Positions 44,480 through 53,588 of a stretch of 64,000 bases of DNA are shown piece by piece; position 1 is the first letter of the stretch, and the number at the start of each line of letters is the position of its first letter. The notes under the pieces are model-generated. The model worked only from the letters and a program-made list of their open reading frames with translations. It did not search any database and was not told where the DNA came from. The DNA lies in the NCBI RefSeq assembly GCF_017592475.1, contig NZ_JAGFNP010000009.1:184025-248024 (forward strand), given 5' to 3'. A program made the translations under genes and the position numbers. The stretch comes from Glycomyces niveus (GTDB lineage Bacteria; Actinomycetota; Actinomycetes; Mycobacteriales; Micromonosporaceae).

Positions 44480-46132
44480 ATGACCAGCAGATTCACCCGA
44501 GCGGCCGCCGCCGGAGCGGCCCTCGCCGTCTCGGCGGGCGCCTTCGCCGCCTGCTCCTCCGAGCCCGAGACCACACCGGACGACGTGATCACCATCTTCG
44601 TCCCGCAAGGCGACGACGCGGACTTCGACACCAACGCGTTCACCAAGGTGCTCGAGGAGAAGTTCGACGTCGACCTCCAGTTCGAGACGACCACCTGGGA
44701 CGGCAACGCCGCCGCCGAGAAGCGGCAGATCTCCCTCGCCAGCGGCGACTACCCCGACGCGTACATGCTCATCCCGTGGGTCGACCAGTTCTCGAGCGAG
44801 GAGCTGGTGAAACTCGGCGGCCAGGGCGTCATCGTCCCGCTCGACGGCCTCATCGGCGAGGACACCCCGAACCTCACCGCCGCCTTCGAGAAGGAGCCCG
44901 GCTTCAAGGAGCTGGCGACCTCCCCGGACGGGAAGATCTGGGGCATCCCCGCGTGGAACGACTGCTACCACTGCTCGTACCCGTCGAAGCTGTGGATGAA
45001 CTCCGAATGGCTCGACACCCTGGGACTGGAGCAGCCGACCACACCGGAGGAGCTGCGCCACGTCCTTGAGGCCTTCAAGACCCAGGACCCCAACGGCAAC
45101 GGCCAGGCCGACGAGATCCCGCTCTCCTCGGCGGGCGGCAGCACCCTGCTCTCGTTCCTGATGAACCCGTTCGTCTACACCGCTGAGATGTACTCGAACG
45201 CCGAGGCCGCGAACCCGGCGACGCTCGGGGCCGTCAACGGCGAGGTCGTCCTGCAGCCGACCCGCGACGAATGGCGCGACGCGATCGCCTACGTCGCGTC
45301 CCTGTACGAGGACGGCCTGATCGACGAGGGCGCCTTCACTCAGAACGGTGAGGCGTTGAACGCCAAGGGCAACAGCGCCGACGGCGTGATCCTCGGATCG
45401 GTCGCCGTCATGCACCCGTGGTTCGTCACCAACGACCACGAGGACGGCCGCTACGGCCAGTACGACGCGGTCGCCCCGCTGACCGGGCCGAACGGCAGCG
45501 ACGCGACCTACTCCGGCGGCGGCGCCGGCGCCGCGCCCGGCGCGACGTTCGTCATCACCAACCGCTCCAGCGAGGCGAAGCAGCAGAAGCTCATGCAGAT
45601 CCTCGATTACATGGTCTCGTTCGAAGGCCACCTCCAAGGCGAGTTCGGCGTCGAAGGCGTCAACTGGGAGCGCGCCGGCGAAGGCGATGTGGCCCTCGAC
45701 GAGAGCCTCGAGCCGACCTTCGAGCTGCTGACCCTCCCGGAGGGCGAGGGCGCCAACAACTCGTGGGGTCCGATCGCGCAGTTCTTCAGCGACGCCGAGT
45801 TCCGCAACGGCCAGGTCACCGCGACCGACGTGTACACGCCGGAGGGCTACGAGCGCAGGCTCTTCGAGGCCACGAAGCTCTACGAGGGCCACGAGTCCGC
45901 AGAGCTGTTCCCCTACTGGGAAGTCGCGATCACCGGTGAGACCGCCACCGAGCTCGCCACGATCCAGACCAATGTGGAGAACTTCGTCACCCAGGCGAGC
46001 GCCGAGTTCGTGACCGGCGCCCGCGACATCGGCAGCGACGACGACTGGAACGAGTTCCAGCAGAACCTCACCGACCTCGGTGCCGAACGGTACGTCGAGA
46101 TCTACCAAGAAGCCTGGGACGCCTCGCGCTAG
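44480..46132 (+). CDS. Sugar-binding lipoprotein (second Lpl-type importer)
   Basis: 550 aa. Sec lipoprotein signal MTSRFTRAAAAGAALAVSAG with lipobox FAAC, then a long LplA-type binding fold (DVITIFVPQGDD, ASGDYPDAYMLIPWVDQF, WGIPAWNDCYHCSYPSKLWMN). TGAAAGGCAG precedes the ATG. Likely ligand: fucose- and galactose-bearing oligosaccharides, from the operator upstream and the GH2 gene downstream. Confidence 0.9.
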   Translation: MTSRFTRAAAAGAALAVSAGAFAACSSEPETTPDDVITIFVPQGDDADFDTNAFTKVLEEKFDVDLQFETTTWDGNAAAEKRQISLASGDYPDAYMLIPWVDQFSSEELVKLGGQGVIVPLDGLIGEDTPNLTAAFEKEPGFKELATSPDGKIWGIPAWNDCYHCSYPSKLWMNSEWLDTLGLEQPTTPEELRHVLEAFKTQDPNGNGQADEIPLSSAGGSTLLSFLMNPFVYTAEMYSNAEAANPATLGAVNGEVVLQPTRDEWRDAIAYVASLYEDGLIDEGAFTQNGEALNAKGNSADGVILGSVAVMHPWFVTNDHEDGRYGQYDAVAPLTGPNGSDATYSGGGAGAAPGATFVITNRSSEAKQQKLMQILDYMVSFEGHLQGEFGVEGVNWERAGEGDVALDESLEPTFELLTLPEGEGANNSWGPIAQFFSDAEFRNGQVTATDVYTPEGYERRLFEATKLYEGHESAELFPYWEVAITGETATELATIQTNVENFVTQASAEFVTGARDIGSDDDWNEFQQNLTDLGAERYVEIYQEAWDASR

Positions 46133-46151
46133 CGGCGTCCCCGCAGAAACC

Positions 46152-46191
46152 GGCGGGCCGCCTCGGGGTCAAGACGACGAGGCGGCCCGCC
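46152..46191 (+). terminator. Hairpin between binding-protein and GH2 genes
   Basis: Perfect 14-bp arms GGCGGGCCGCCTCG/CGAGGCGGCCCGCC with a 12-nt loop. It lies inside an otherwise continuous operon, so it may give higher binding-protein than GH2 expression. Confidence 0.7.
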
Positions 46192-46215
46192 ACTCTCACA
46201 CTGAAAGGCGACCGC

Positions 46216-48639
46216 ATGATCAGCGAGCGGCACTTCATCAACGGCGACTGGACGTTCGCCTACGGCGAGCACCCGGGTGCCGAGGCCGCGCCACCGGCGT
46301 CCGACTGGTTCGACATCGGTCTGCCGCACTCCTTCGAGCTCCCCGACTACCGCGACTACCGGATCTACGTGGGGCACGGCTGCTACCGCCGCACGCTCGA
46401 CGTGGACGAGGCGTGGCTGGGGCAGTGGATCGCGCTGGAGTTCCTGGGCGTCTTCCAGACCTGCGAGGTGTTCGTCAACGGCCGCTCGGTCGGCCGCCAC
46501 GAAGGCGGCTACACCCCGTTCACCGTGGACGTCTCGGACGCGGTGCGCGCGGGCGCGAACGACGTGTTCGTGCGCGTCGACAACCACTGGAACGCGCGCC
46601 TGGCCCCGCGCGCGGGCGACTACAGCTTCGGCGGCGGCATCTACCGCGACGTGAGCCTCCTCGTCGCCGACCGGGTCCGCGTCGACTGGTACGGCCTCGG
46701 CGTGACCACGCCCGTGATCGAGCCCGACGCCGCCACGGTCAACGTCTCGGTCGAGGTCGTCAACGACGAACCGCACCCCGTCGAGGCCGTCGTCTCGGCC
46801 GTGATCGCCGACGACGGCCCGGTCGCGGAGCTCGAACCGGTCAAGCACGTCATCCCCGCCCGGTCCACGGCCGTGGTCGAACTCGAAGGGACCCTTGCCG
46901 ACCCGCGGCTCTGGCACCCCGACCACCCGCACTTGTACGAGCTCACCGCCGCGGTCGAAGTGGACGGCCGAGTCCGCTCCGCGCAGTCGACCGCCTTCGG
47001 CGTGCGCTGGTTCGAGTTCACCGCCGACCGGGGCTTCTTCCTCAACGGCGAGCACTACGACCTCCACGGCGCCAACGTCCACCAGAACCGCGGCGGCTGG
47101 GCCGACGCGGGCACCCGCGCCTCGATCCGCCGCGACATCGCCATGATCAAGGACCTGGGGATGAACATCATCCGCGGCTCCCACTACCCCCACCACCCGT
47201 ACTTCGCCGCCGAATGCGACCGGCAGGGCGTCCTGTTCTGGTCCGAGCTCCACTTCTGGGGCATGGGCGGGGAGGACATCGAAGGGTTCTGGTTCGCCAG
47301 CGCCTATCCCATCCATGAAGAGGACGAGGCGGAGTTCGAGGAGAGCCTGCGCCGGGCGCTGCGCACCATGATCCGCGTGCACCGCAACCACGCGAGCATC
47401 ATCACCTGGAGCATCGGCAACGAGGCGTTCTTCACCGACGATGCCGTCGTCGACAAGGCCAAGGCCCTCACCGTCGAACTCGTGGCGATGTCGAAGGCGC
47501 TCGACCCGACCCGGCCCGCCGCGGTCGGCGGGGCGCAGCGCAAGGGCTTCGACGTGCTCGGCGACATCGCCGGGTACAACGGCGACGGAGCGGAGCTCTT
47601 CCACGACCCGGGCTTCCCGAGCGTCGTCTCCGAGTACCACGGCACTTCGGGCAACGGCCCGGGCGAGTACGAGGTGCAGTGGGAGCACGGCGTCGAGGTC
47701 GACTACCCGTGGCGCTCGGGGAAGATCTTCTGGTGCGGGTTCCACTACAAGACCGTGGCCCCGGGCGCCGGACTCCAGGGCCTGGCCGACTACTTCCGCC
47801 GCCCCAAGCGCGCCTACCACTGGTACCGCGAGCAGCTGCTGGGCATCGCCCCGCCCGAGTTCCCGCAGCCCGGGACGGCGGCCGCGCTCCAGATGAGGTC
47901 CGATGTCGACACCATCCCGACCGACGGCACCGGCGACGCCCGCATCGAGGTCGAGATGGTCGACGAGCACGGCGTCCGCGTCGCCGACGACAAGCCGATC
48001 CTGCTCACCGTGCTCGAAGGGGACGGCCTCTTCCCGTCGGGTCGCTCGTTCACCCTCTCGCCGGAGACCGGCAGCGTCTGGGACGGGGCCGGGGCGATCG
48101 AGATGCGGTCCTACACTCCTGGGCCGCTTCGCATCCGCGCTACGGCCGACGGCGTCGCCCCGGCCGAGCTGGTGCTGACCGCGACCGGCCCGGCCAAGCC
48201 CGCGGGCAGCGGCGAGCGGCGGCTCCAGACGCCCGCGCCGTACCTGACCGAACCGCCGCTCGGCGGCGGCTACATCTCGCTGGCGGAGTACCGCCCGGTC
48301 AAGACCAGCAGCGCCGCGCCCGGCCACCATGGCGGCAACGCCACCCAACCGGGCGAGGCGACGTGGCGGGCCGCCGGCGACGAACCGGGGGAGTGGATCG
48401 CACCGAGCCTCGAGTTCCCTTACAAGATCAGGCTGATCGAGGTCACGTTCGCCGAGCCGCCGTCCAGCCCGTGGCTGGTCGAGTCGGCCGAGGACGGCCG
48501 CAGCTTCGAGCCGGTGCACGAGGGCGGGCCGGGTGAGGACCGCTCGGTGAAGGTCCAGTTCGAAGCCCGCACCGCGCTGGCCGTGCGCGTGTCGTTCCCG
48601 GAGCGGCCGTTGGAGATCCGGGAGATCCGGGTTCACTGA
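46216..48639 (+). CDS. GH2 beta-galactosidase-type enzyme
   Basis: 807 aa, cytoplasmic, start after TGAAAGGCGACC. Order: sugar-binding jelly roll (about 1-155; FINGDWTFAYG, VFVNGRSVGRHEGGYTPF), Ig-like domain (about 160-265), TIM barrel (about 270-575) with acid/base E403 (WSIGNEAFF) and nucleophile E473 (VVSEYHG), a further beta domain, and a C-terminal discoidin-like module (about 690-807). By family it is a beta-galactosidase or a relative (glucuronidase and others cannot be excluded). With the fucose-LacI operator upstream, removal of galactose exposed after defucosylation fits well. Confidence 0.88.
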   Translation: MISERHFINGDWTFAYGEHPGAEAAPPASDWFDIGLPHSFELPDYRDYRIYVGHGCYRRTLDVDEAWLGQWIALEFLGVFQTCEVFVNGRSVGRHEGGYTPFTVDVSDAVRAGANDVFVRVDNHWNARLAPRAGDYSFGGGIYRDVSLLVADRVRVDWYGLGVTTPVIEPDAATVNVSVEVVNDEPHPVEAVVSAVIADDGPVAELEPVKHVIPARSTAVVELEGTLADPRLWHPDHPHLYELTAAVEVDGRVRSAQSTAFGVRWFEFTADRGFFLNGEHYDLHGANVHQNRGGWADAGTRASIRRDIAMIKDLGMNIIRGSHYPHHPYFAAECDRQGVLFWSELHFWGMGGEDIEGFWFASAYPIHEEDEAEFEESLRRALRTMIRVHRNHASIITWSIGNEAFFTDDAVVDKAKALTVELVAMSKALDPTRPAAVGGAQRKGFDVLGDIAGYNGDGAELFHDPGFPSVVSEYHGTSGNGPGEYEVQWEHGVEVDYPWRSGKIFWCGFHYKTVAPGAGLQGLADYFRRPKRAYHWYREQLLGIAPPEFPQPGTAAALQMRSDVDTIPTDGTGDARIEVEMVDEHGVRVADDKPILLTVLEGDGLFPSGRSFTLSPETGSVWDGAGAIEMRSYTPGPLRIRATADGVAPAELVLTATGPAKPAGSGERRLQTPAPYLTEPPLGGGYISLAEYRPVKTSSAAPGHHGGNATQPGEATWRAAGDEPGEWIAPSLEFPYKIRLIEVTFAEPPSSPWLVESAEDGRSFEPVHEGGPGEDRSVKVQFEARTALAVRVSFPERPLEIREIRVH

Positions 48640-48653
48640 GCGGACCGAAGCAC

Positions 48654-48667
48654 GGATAACGATATCC
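48654..48667. promoter_or_regulatory. GATAAC-type operator (site B)
   Basis: GGATAACGATATCC, 14 bp after the GH2 stop. It is separated by 134 bp (centre to centre) from site C in front of the 1136-aa gene, a spacing that allows repressor looping. Confidence 0.7.
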
Positions 48668-48685
48668 CAATAGGTCGATCATCAA

Positions 48686-48721
48686 GGCGCGCAGGGCTTG
48701 CTCCGGCAGGTTCTGCGCGCC
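48686..48721 (+). terminator. Terminator of the GH2 operon
   Basis: Arms GGCGCGCAG/CTGCGCGCC with an 18-nt loop, then GCTTTG. Confidence 0.6.
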
Positions 48722-48787
48722 GCTTTGCCGTCCTCAACTGCGGTTATGGCGATCTCTCCTGCCGCCCTTGCCTCCCGCTCCCGAGTG

Positions 48788-48801
48788 AGATATCGTTATC
48801 C
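48788..48801. promoter_or_regulatory. GATAAC-type operator (site C)
   Basis: AGATATCGTTATCC, 13 of 14 bases as site A, 41 bp before the 1136-aa lyase-like gene. Confidence 0.75.
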
Positions 48802-48842
48802 CTCGATAGAAACCGGTCTCTCGAACGGAGTAGGTACCTCTC

Positions 48843-51800
48843 ATGCATCCCCCCACGGCCGCCACCCGCGATCGCCGCGCCCTGCCCAGGCGCGCCGCCG
48901 CGCTCATGGCGGCAATGCTGCTCTCACTAGGACTCGTCCAGCTCGTCGCGCCCGGTGCCGAACCCGCGCAAGCGGCGACCACCTGCGACGTGCAGTTCAA
49001 CTCCACGACAAGTGAAGCCGGGTTCAGCCACCCCGGCATCGGGCTCACCGAGCCGATCATCGAGAACGTGCGCACCCAGCTCGCGGCCGGAGCCGAACCG
49101 TGGGCCACCGGGTTCGAGGCCCTCAAGAAATCCGGCGCGGCCGGGGAGGGCGTGAAACCGTCCAACGCCGGCACCGACCCGACCAAGCCGCGCACGACGG
49201 CCTTCAACGCCGGCACCAGGGGCATGTTCGAGGCGGACGGCCTGAAGGCCTACACCCAGGCGGTCATGCACGTCCTCACCGGCAAGGAGGTCCACCGCAG
49301 CAACGCCCTCGCCATCATCCGCAACTGGGCCCAGATGGACCCGACGAAGTTCGAGTACTACGTCGACTCCCACATCCACAACGGCATGCCGCTCTTCCGC
49401 ATGGCCGGAGCCGCTGAACTGCTGCGCTACACCAGTTGCGGCGACGACCCGGCTCTCGTGCTCACCGAGAACGAGGCAAAGGCCTTCAGCGACAACCTGA
49501 TCAAGCCCGCCATCGCGACGTTCATGTCTTCCCCGGACCGCTTCATGAACCAGCACAACTACCCGCTCCTGGGCTCCATGGCCGGGTCGATCTTCATGGA
49601 CGACACCGAGCTGTACCACGAGAAGGTCGAGTGGTTCACGGTCAACGAGACCGCGAAGGACGAGGGCTTCAACGGCTCCGTCTCGCGCCTGGCCCGCTGG
49701 GTGGACAAGAACGACAAGACCGGCGAGCCCATCGACGACCCCCACGTGCAGCTGACCGAGATGGGCCGCGACCAGGCCCACGGCGGCGGCAACCTCACGA
49801 ACTTCGCGGCCCTGTCCCGCATGATGATGGCCCAGGGCACCGAGGTCGACCCGGTCGACGGCACGGTCTCGACCGCCGAGGACGCTGTGGGACCGTACGA
49901 GTTCCTCGACGACCGCATCCTCAAGGCCGCCGACTACTTCTGGCAGTTCATGTCCGGCCGCGACCCCGAGTGGACTCCCATCGCGTACGCGATCTCGCCC
50001 GACGGCACGATCCGCGACACCTACAACCACATCGCCGACGGCTACCGCGGCCGCTACGCGACCGCGAGCTTCTGGGAGATGTACTACTACTACACCTACC
50101 AGCGCGGCGAGGACGTCGAGGCGATCGCCCCCTTCTTCGCCGAGGCCTACGCCAAGCGCCCCACCCCCGTCCAGATCGGCTGGGACGGCCGCGACGGCGG
50201 CGGCGACTCGTGGATGTTCGCGCCCGCCGAAGCCGCGGGCGAGACCGCCCAGGTGCCGAACCCCGACCCCGACATCCTGGAGATCGAGCAGCGCTACATG
50301 CACCTCGCCGGCAACGTCGAGGAAGGCGACGGCTTCGTCAGCATGGCGGGCGGTTCGAAGATCTCTTACGTCAGCGGCGGGAACAACAAGCCGCAGCAGG
50401 GCTTCCTCGTCCGCACCGAAGGCCCGGCTGTGATCCACCTGGGCGGCGTCAGCCACGACGACACCGTCAGGCGCGATACCTCCGTGACCGTGCCGGACAC
50501 GGGCGGCGAATGGCGGTACGTCACGGTCTCCCGAGCCATGGGCGACATCCTGTTCATCGAGACCGAGGGCGCCGCGGTCGACATCGACCACATCAACATC
50601 AACGCCCAGGCCGAACTCGACGGCCCGGTCTACCCCGAGGACGCCGCCGAACGCGTCATCGGCTGGGACGGCGCCGACCTCACCGTCGACCTCGCCGCCA
50701 CCGGCGACGGCATCACGTACAGCGCCACCGACCTCCCCGACGGCGCCGCACTCGACACCGCCACCGGGCGGCTGACCTGGACCGGGGAGGACTCGGGCAC
50801 GATCACCGTCGCCGCCGACGACGGCACGAGCGTCGCCGCGCGCACGGTCGTCCTCGACGCCGCCGCCGACCGCGAGGAGGCGCTGGCGCTGGCCGAGGAG
50901 GACTTCGAACCCGAGGACGGGTACGAGTCCGCGTCTGAAGCCGCCTTCACCGCCGCCCGCGACGCGGCCGAAGCGAAGCTTCAGGAAGGCACCGACGCGG
51001 AGTTCGCGACCGCCTTGGCGGGCATGGTCGCCGCGGCGGACGGCCTGCGCCTCATCTCGCCGAAGACCAGTGTGGACGGCAGTCTGGACTTCCCGGGCCT
51101 GCTCCACTCCTCGACCGCGAAGGAGTTCGCGCCGCTCCTCGTGGACGGCGACAACCAGACCGGCCTGGGCTACCCCTTGGCCGTCAACAAGTCGCACACC
51201 TTCGACTTCGGCCCCGACTTCCGGGTCTCGGCGCGGGAGTTCGGCTTCCAGAGCAACATCTTCGCCGACCGACTCGCCAACTCGGCGGTGTTCGGCTCGA
51301 ACGACGGCGTCAACTGGACCCGCCTCACGCCGGGGGTCACGGAGTTCACCCAGGACTTCAACACCCTCGAAGTCGAGCCGGAACTCCGCGACGACCAGTT
51401 CCGGTACGTCAAGGTCCAGATGATCGAGCAGCTGCCGGACGTCCTCTACGGGATCATCCGCGGCGTCTTCGAGATGACCGAGTTCCACATCTACGGCGAG
51501 CGCCACGAGATCGGCAACCAGATCTCGAAGGCCGCCATGACCTCCGAAGACGCCGTGGCGGGCAAGGTCGCCGTGGGTGACACCGTGAACGTCGCGGTCA
51601 CCACGAGGCAGCCGGTCGACGCCGTCACGGTGAACGTGATGGGCATCGAAGCGGCCGCCGCTTCGGAGGACGGCGTCAACTGGCTCGCCCCCGTGGTCCT
51701 GGACGGCGTCGAGCCCGGCTCGGTCACCCTCACCGTCGACTACGCCGACGACGGCAAGGCGGGCCCGACCCTATACGGCCCCACCGAAGGCGCGAGCCTG

Positions 51801-52253
51801 TTCGCCGGCGGGAACCGCGACCAGCTGATCGACGTCGCGGACCTCGCCACCGTCCTCGCCTCCGACAAGCAGTGGCCCGGCAACGGGCTCCCCGCCGACC
51901 AGGTCGGCTACCTGCTCTTCGACGGCGACGAGAACACCGCCGGGGACCTCAACACCGGCGTCGGCTCGTACTACACCGTGGACTTCGGCGAGGGCGCCGC
52001 CGTGCGCCTCGACGAGGTGTACTTCCTGCCGCGGCTGTGCTGCACGTCCAGGTCGGACGGCACGATCGTGCAGGGCTCCAACGACGGCCAGACGTGGACC
52101 ACGCTCACCGAGCCGCTCACCGGCACCAAGGCCGGGGTCTGGCAGTGGAAGAGCGTCGCCGACGACACCCACTACCGCTACTTCAAGATCTACAACGCGA
52201 ACCGCTGGCACGGCAACCTCGGTGAGGTCCAGTTCTTCGGGGACCTCGCCTAA
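48843..52253 (+). CDS. Secreted alginate-lyase-like multidomain protein, 1136 aa (paralogue 2)
   Basis: Signal peptide about 1-45 with a long basic n-region (PAQA-AT); a shorter start at residue 22 is possible. The lyase-like region (about 50-460) aligns with the 1425-aa protein: HPGIGL (63-68), DSHIHNG (175-181), RFMNQHN (233-239), MGRDQAHG (307-314), and the identical segment VDPVDGTVSTAEDAV. Then a beta domain, Ig-like module, FIVAR-like helix (FEPEDGYESASEAAF), and two discoidin-like modules. It lacks the extra C-terminal modules of paralogue 1. Acts outside the cell, presumably on the same class of uronate polymer. Site C in front implies co-regulation. Confidence 0.78.
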   Translation: MHPPTAATRDRRALPRRAAALMAAMLLSLGLVQLVAPGAEPAQAATTCDVQFNSTTSEAGFSHPGIGLTEPIIENVRTQLAAGAEPWATGFEALKKSGAAGEGVKPSNAGTDPTKPRTTAFNAGTRGMFEADGLKAYTQAVMHVLTGKEVHRSNALAIIRNWAQMDPTKFEYYVDSHIHNGMPLFRMAGAAELLRYTSCGDDPALVLTENEAKAFSDNLIKPAIATFMSSPDRFMNQHNYPLLGSMAGSIFMDDTELYHEKVEWFTVNETAKDEGFNGSVSRLARWVDKNDKTGEPIDDPHVQLTEMGRDQAHGGGNLTNFAALSRMMMAQGTEVDPVDGTVSTAEDAVGPYEFLDDRILKAADYFWQFMSGRDPEWTPIAYAISPDGTIRDTYNHIADGYRGRYATASFWEMYYYYTYQRGEDVEAIAPFFAEAYAKRPTPVQIGWDGRDGGGDSWMFAPAEAAGETAQVPNPDPDILEIEQRYMHLAGNVEEGDGFVSMAGGSKISYVSGGNNKPQQGFLVRTEGPAVIHLGGVSHDDTVRRDTSVTVPDTGGEWRYVTVSRAMGDILFIETEGAAVDIDHININAQAELDGPVYPEDAAERVIGWDGADLTVDLAATGDGITYSATDLPDGAALDTATGRLTWTGEDSGTITVAADDGTSVAARTVVLDAAADREEALALAEEDFEPEDGYESASEAAFTAARDAAEAKLQEGTDAEFATALAGMVAAADGLRLISPKTSVDGSLDFPGLLHSSTAKEFAPLLVDGDNQTGLGYPLAVNKSHTFDFGPDFRVSAREFGFQSNIFADRLANSAVFGSNDGVNWTRLTPGVTEFTQDFNTLEVEPELRDDQFRYVKVQMIEQLPDVLYGIIRGVFEMTEFHIYGERHEIGNQISKAAMTSEDAVAGKVAVGDTVNVAVTTRQPVDAVTVNVMGIEAAAASEDGVNWLAPVVLDGVEPGSVTLTVDYADDGKAGPTLYGPTEGASLFAGGNRDQLIDVADLATVLASDKQWPGNGLPADQVGYLLFDGDENTAGDLNTGVGSYYTVDFGEGAAVRLDEVYFLPRLCCTSRSDGTIVQGSNDGQTWTTLTEPLTGTKAGVWQWKSVADDTHYRYFKIYNANRWHGNLGEVQFFGDLA

Positions 52254-52275
52254 CCCACAGACCGTCTCGGCCGCC

Positions 52276-52306
52276 CGCCCCGCCACGCGATCCGCGTGGC
52301 GGGGCG
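52276..52306. terminator. Bidirectional terminator
   Basis: Perfect 14-bp arms CGCCCCGCCACGCG/CGCGTGGCGGGGCG with an ATC loop, between convergent genes. Confidence 0.85.
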
Positions 52307-52314
52307 GTGCGGTT

Positions 52315-53319
52315 TCACGCCTGGATCGAGAGCAGGCGCGGGTCGACGGCGTGCAGGAGCGGCTCGCCCGCGGCGAGCCGCTCCGCCTCCTCGACGATGA
52401 AGCGCCCCATGCGGGCGAGTTCGTTGCCCTGCGACCCCGCCACATGCGGGGTGAGGAACAGGTTCGGCAGGTCGAACAGCGGCGAGTCCGCCGGCAGCGG
52501 CTCGGGGTCGGTGACGTCGAGGATCGCCGAGATCCGCCCGGTCGCCAGCTCGGCAACGAGCGCATCGGTGTCCACGAGCGAGCCGCGCGCGGTGTTGACG
52601 AGCACCGCGCCGTCCTTCATGGCCGCCAGCCGCTCGGCGTTGACGAGCCGCCGCGTCTCGGGCAGGTCGGGGGCGTGGACGGAGACGATGTCGGCCCCTG
52701 CCATGAGCGCGTCCAGGCTGACCAGCCGCGCGCCGAGCCGGGCGGCCTCGTCCGCCTCCACGTGCGGGTCTGCCAGCAGCACCTCGAAGTCGAAGGGGCG
52801 CAGCAACTCGAGCACGCGCCGTCCGATCCGCGAGGCCCCGATGAGGCCCACGGTGCGTCCGAAGTTGCCGGTCCCGCCGTGGTCCTCGCCGATCACGAAG
52901 CCGCGCTCGATGCGGAACCGCTCGCGCAGCCCGAATACGTCCTTGCCCGCCAAGAGGATCATTCCCAGCGTGTACTCGGCGACGGGCACGGCGTTGGCCT
53001 GCTGGGCCGAGACGACGGCGATGCCTCGCTCGTAGACGGCGCGGTCGATCCACTGGACGCTCCCGGCGGCGTGGAGCACGGCACGCAGCTTGGGCGCGGC
53101 GGCGAGCACCGGGGGATCGAGCCGCGGCGCGCCCCATCCGGTGACGATCACCTCCGCGTCCGCCAGCGCGGCCGCCGTCCGATCGTCGCCGAAGTCGCGG
53201 GCGACGAGGCCGGGGTCGATGTCGAGGACGGCGCGGAGGCGGCTCAGGTTCGGCTCGGCGAACAGCTTGGGGAGGTAGACGGGGTCCATCGCGAACAGCC
53301 CGGGGATGCGGTCGGTCAT
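52315..53319 (-). CDS. D-2-hydroxyacid dehydrogenase family protein
   Basis: 334 aa. Rossmann motif GLIGASRIG, NTARGSLVDTDAL with the catalytic Arg, DVTDPEPLP with the acidic residue and TPHVAGS with the catalytic His are all present. By family it interconverts 2-keto and 2-hydroxy acids with NAD(P). Standing alone between two lyase-like genes and preceded by the same operator (53342), it may handle a keto acid derived from lyase products such as the 4-deoxy-5-keto-uronate branch; this is inference. AGGAGCAAGGA precedes the ATG. Confidence 0.85.
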   Translation of the reverse strand: MTDRIPGLFAMDPVYLPKLFAEPNLSRLRAVLDIDPGLVARDFGDDRTAAALADAEVIVTGWGAPRLDPPVLAAAPKLRAVLHAAGSVQWIDRAVYERGIAVVSAQQANAVPVAEYTLGMILLAGKDVFGLRERFRIERGFVIGEDHGGTGNFGRTVGLIGASRIGRRVLELLRPFDFEVLLADPHVEADEAARLGARLVSLDALMAGADIVSVHAPDLPETRRLVNAERLAAMKDGAVLVNTARGSLVDTDALVAELATGRISAILDVTDPEPLPADSPLFDLPNLFLTPHVAGSQGNELARMGRFIVEEAERLAAGEPLLHAVDPRLLSIQA

Positions 53320-53341
53320 GCGGGTTCCTTGCTCCTCTGAG

Positions 53342-53355
53342 GGATAACGATATCT
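53342..53355. promoter_or_regulatory. GATAAC-type operator (site D)
   Basis: GGATAACGATATCT, 13 of 14 bases as site B, 22 bp before the 2-hydroxyacid dehydrogenase start and 179 bp (centre to centre) from site E on the divergent gene. Confidence 0.75.
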
Positions 53356-53481
53356 AACCTAGGCGGTGCCGCCGGAGTTGTCGAGTCCGGAGTCCGGCAT
53401 GCAGGATCACCAGGCTTTCGAACTGCGATGACCCCGATACGGGAGGTATTCGGGGCAGTCGGAAACCGAGGCTCAGGCATA

Positions 53482-53534
53482 TTGACATACCTCAATGAAA
53501 ACCTTATCTTCGAGTATAAGGGATAACGTTATCC
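53482..53534 (+). promoter_or_regulatory. Promoter plus perfect GATAAC-type operator (site E)
   Basis: TTGACA (53482-53487), 17 bp, TATCTT (53505-53510), then GGATAACGTTATCC (53521-53534), a perfect 14-bp palindrome at about the transcription start. This is the clearest repressor-type layout of the set. Confidence 0.82.
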
Positions 53535-53588
53535 GTCTTCGGGTCGCGATCCCGTCCGCCCCTCGCCAACGACCGTCGAAGGAGCACC

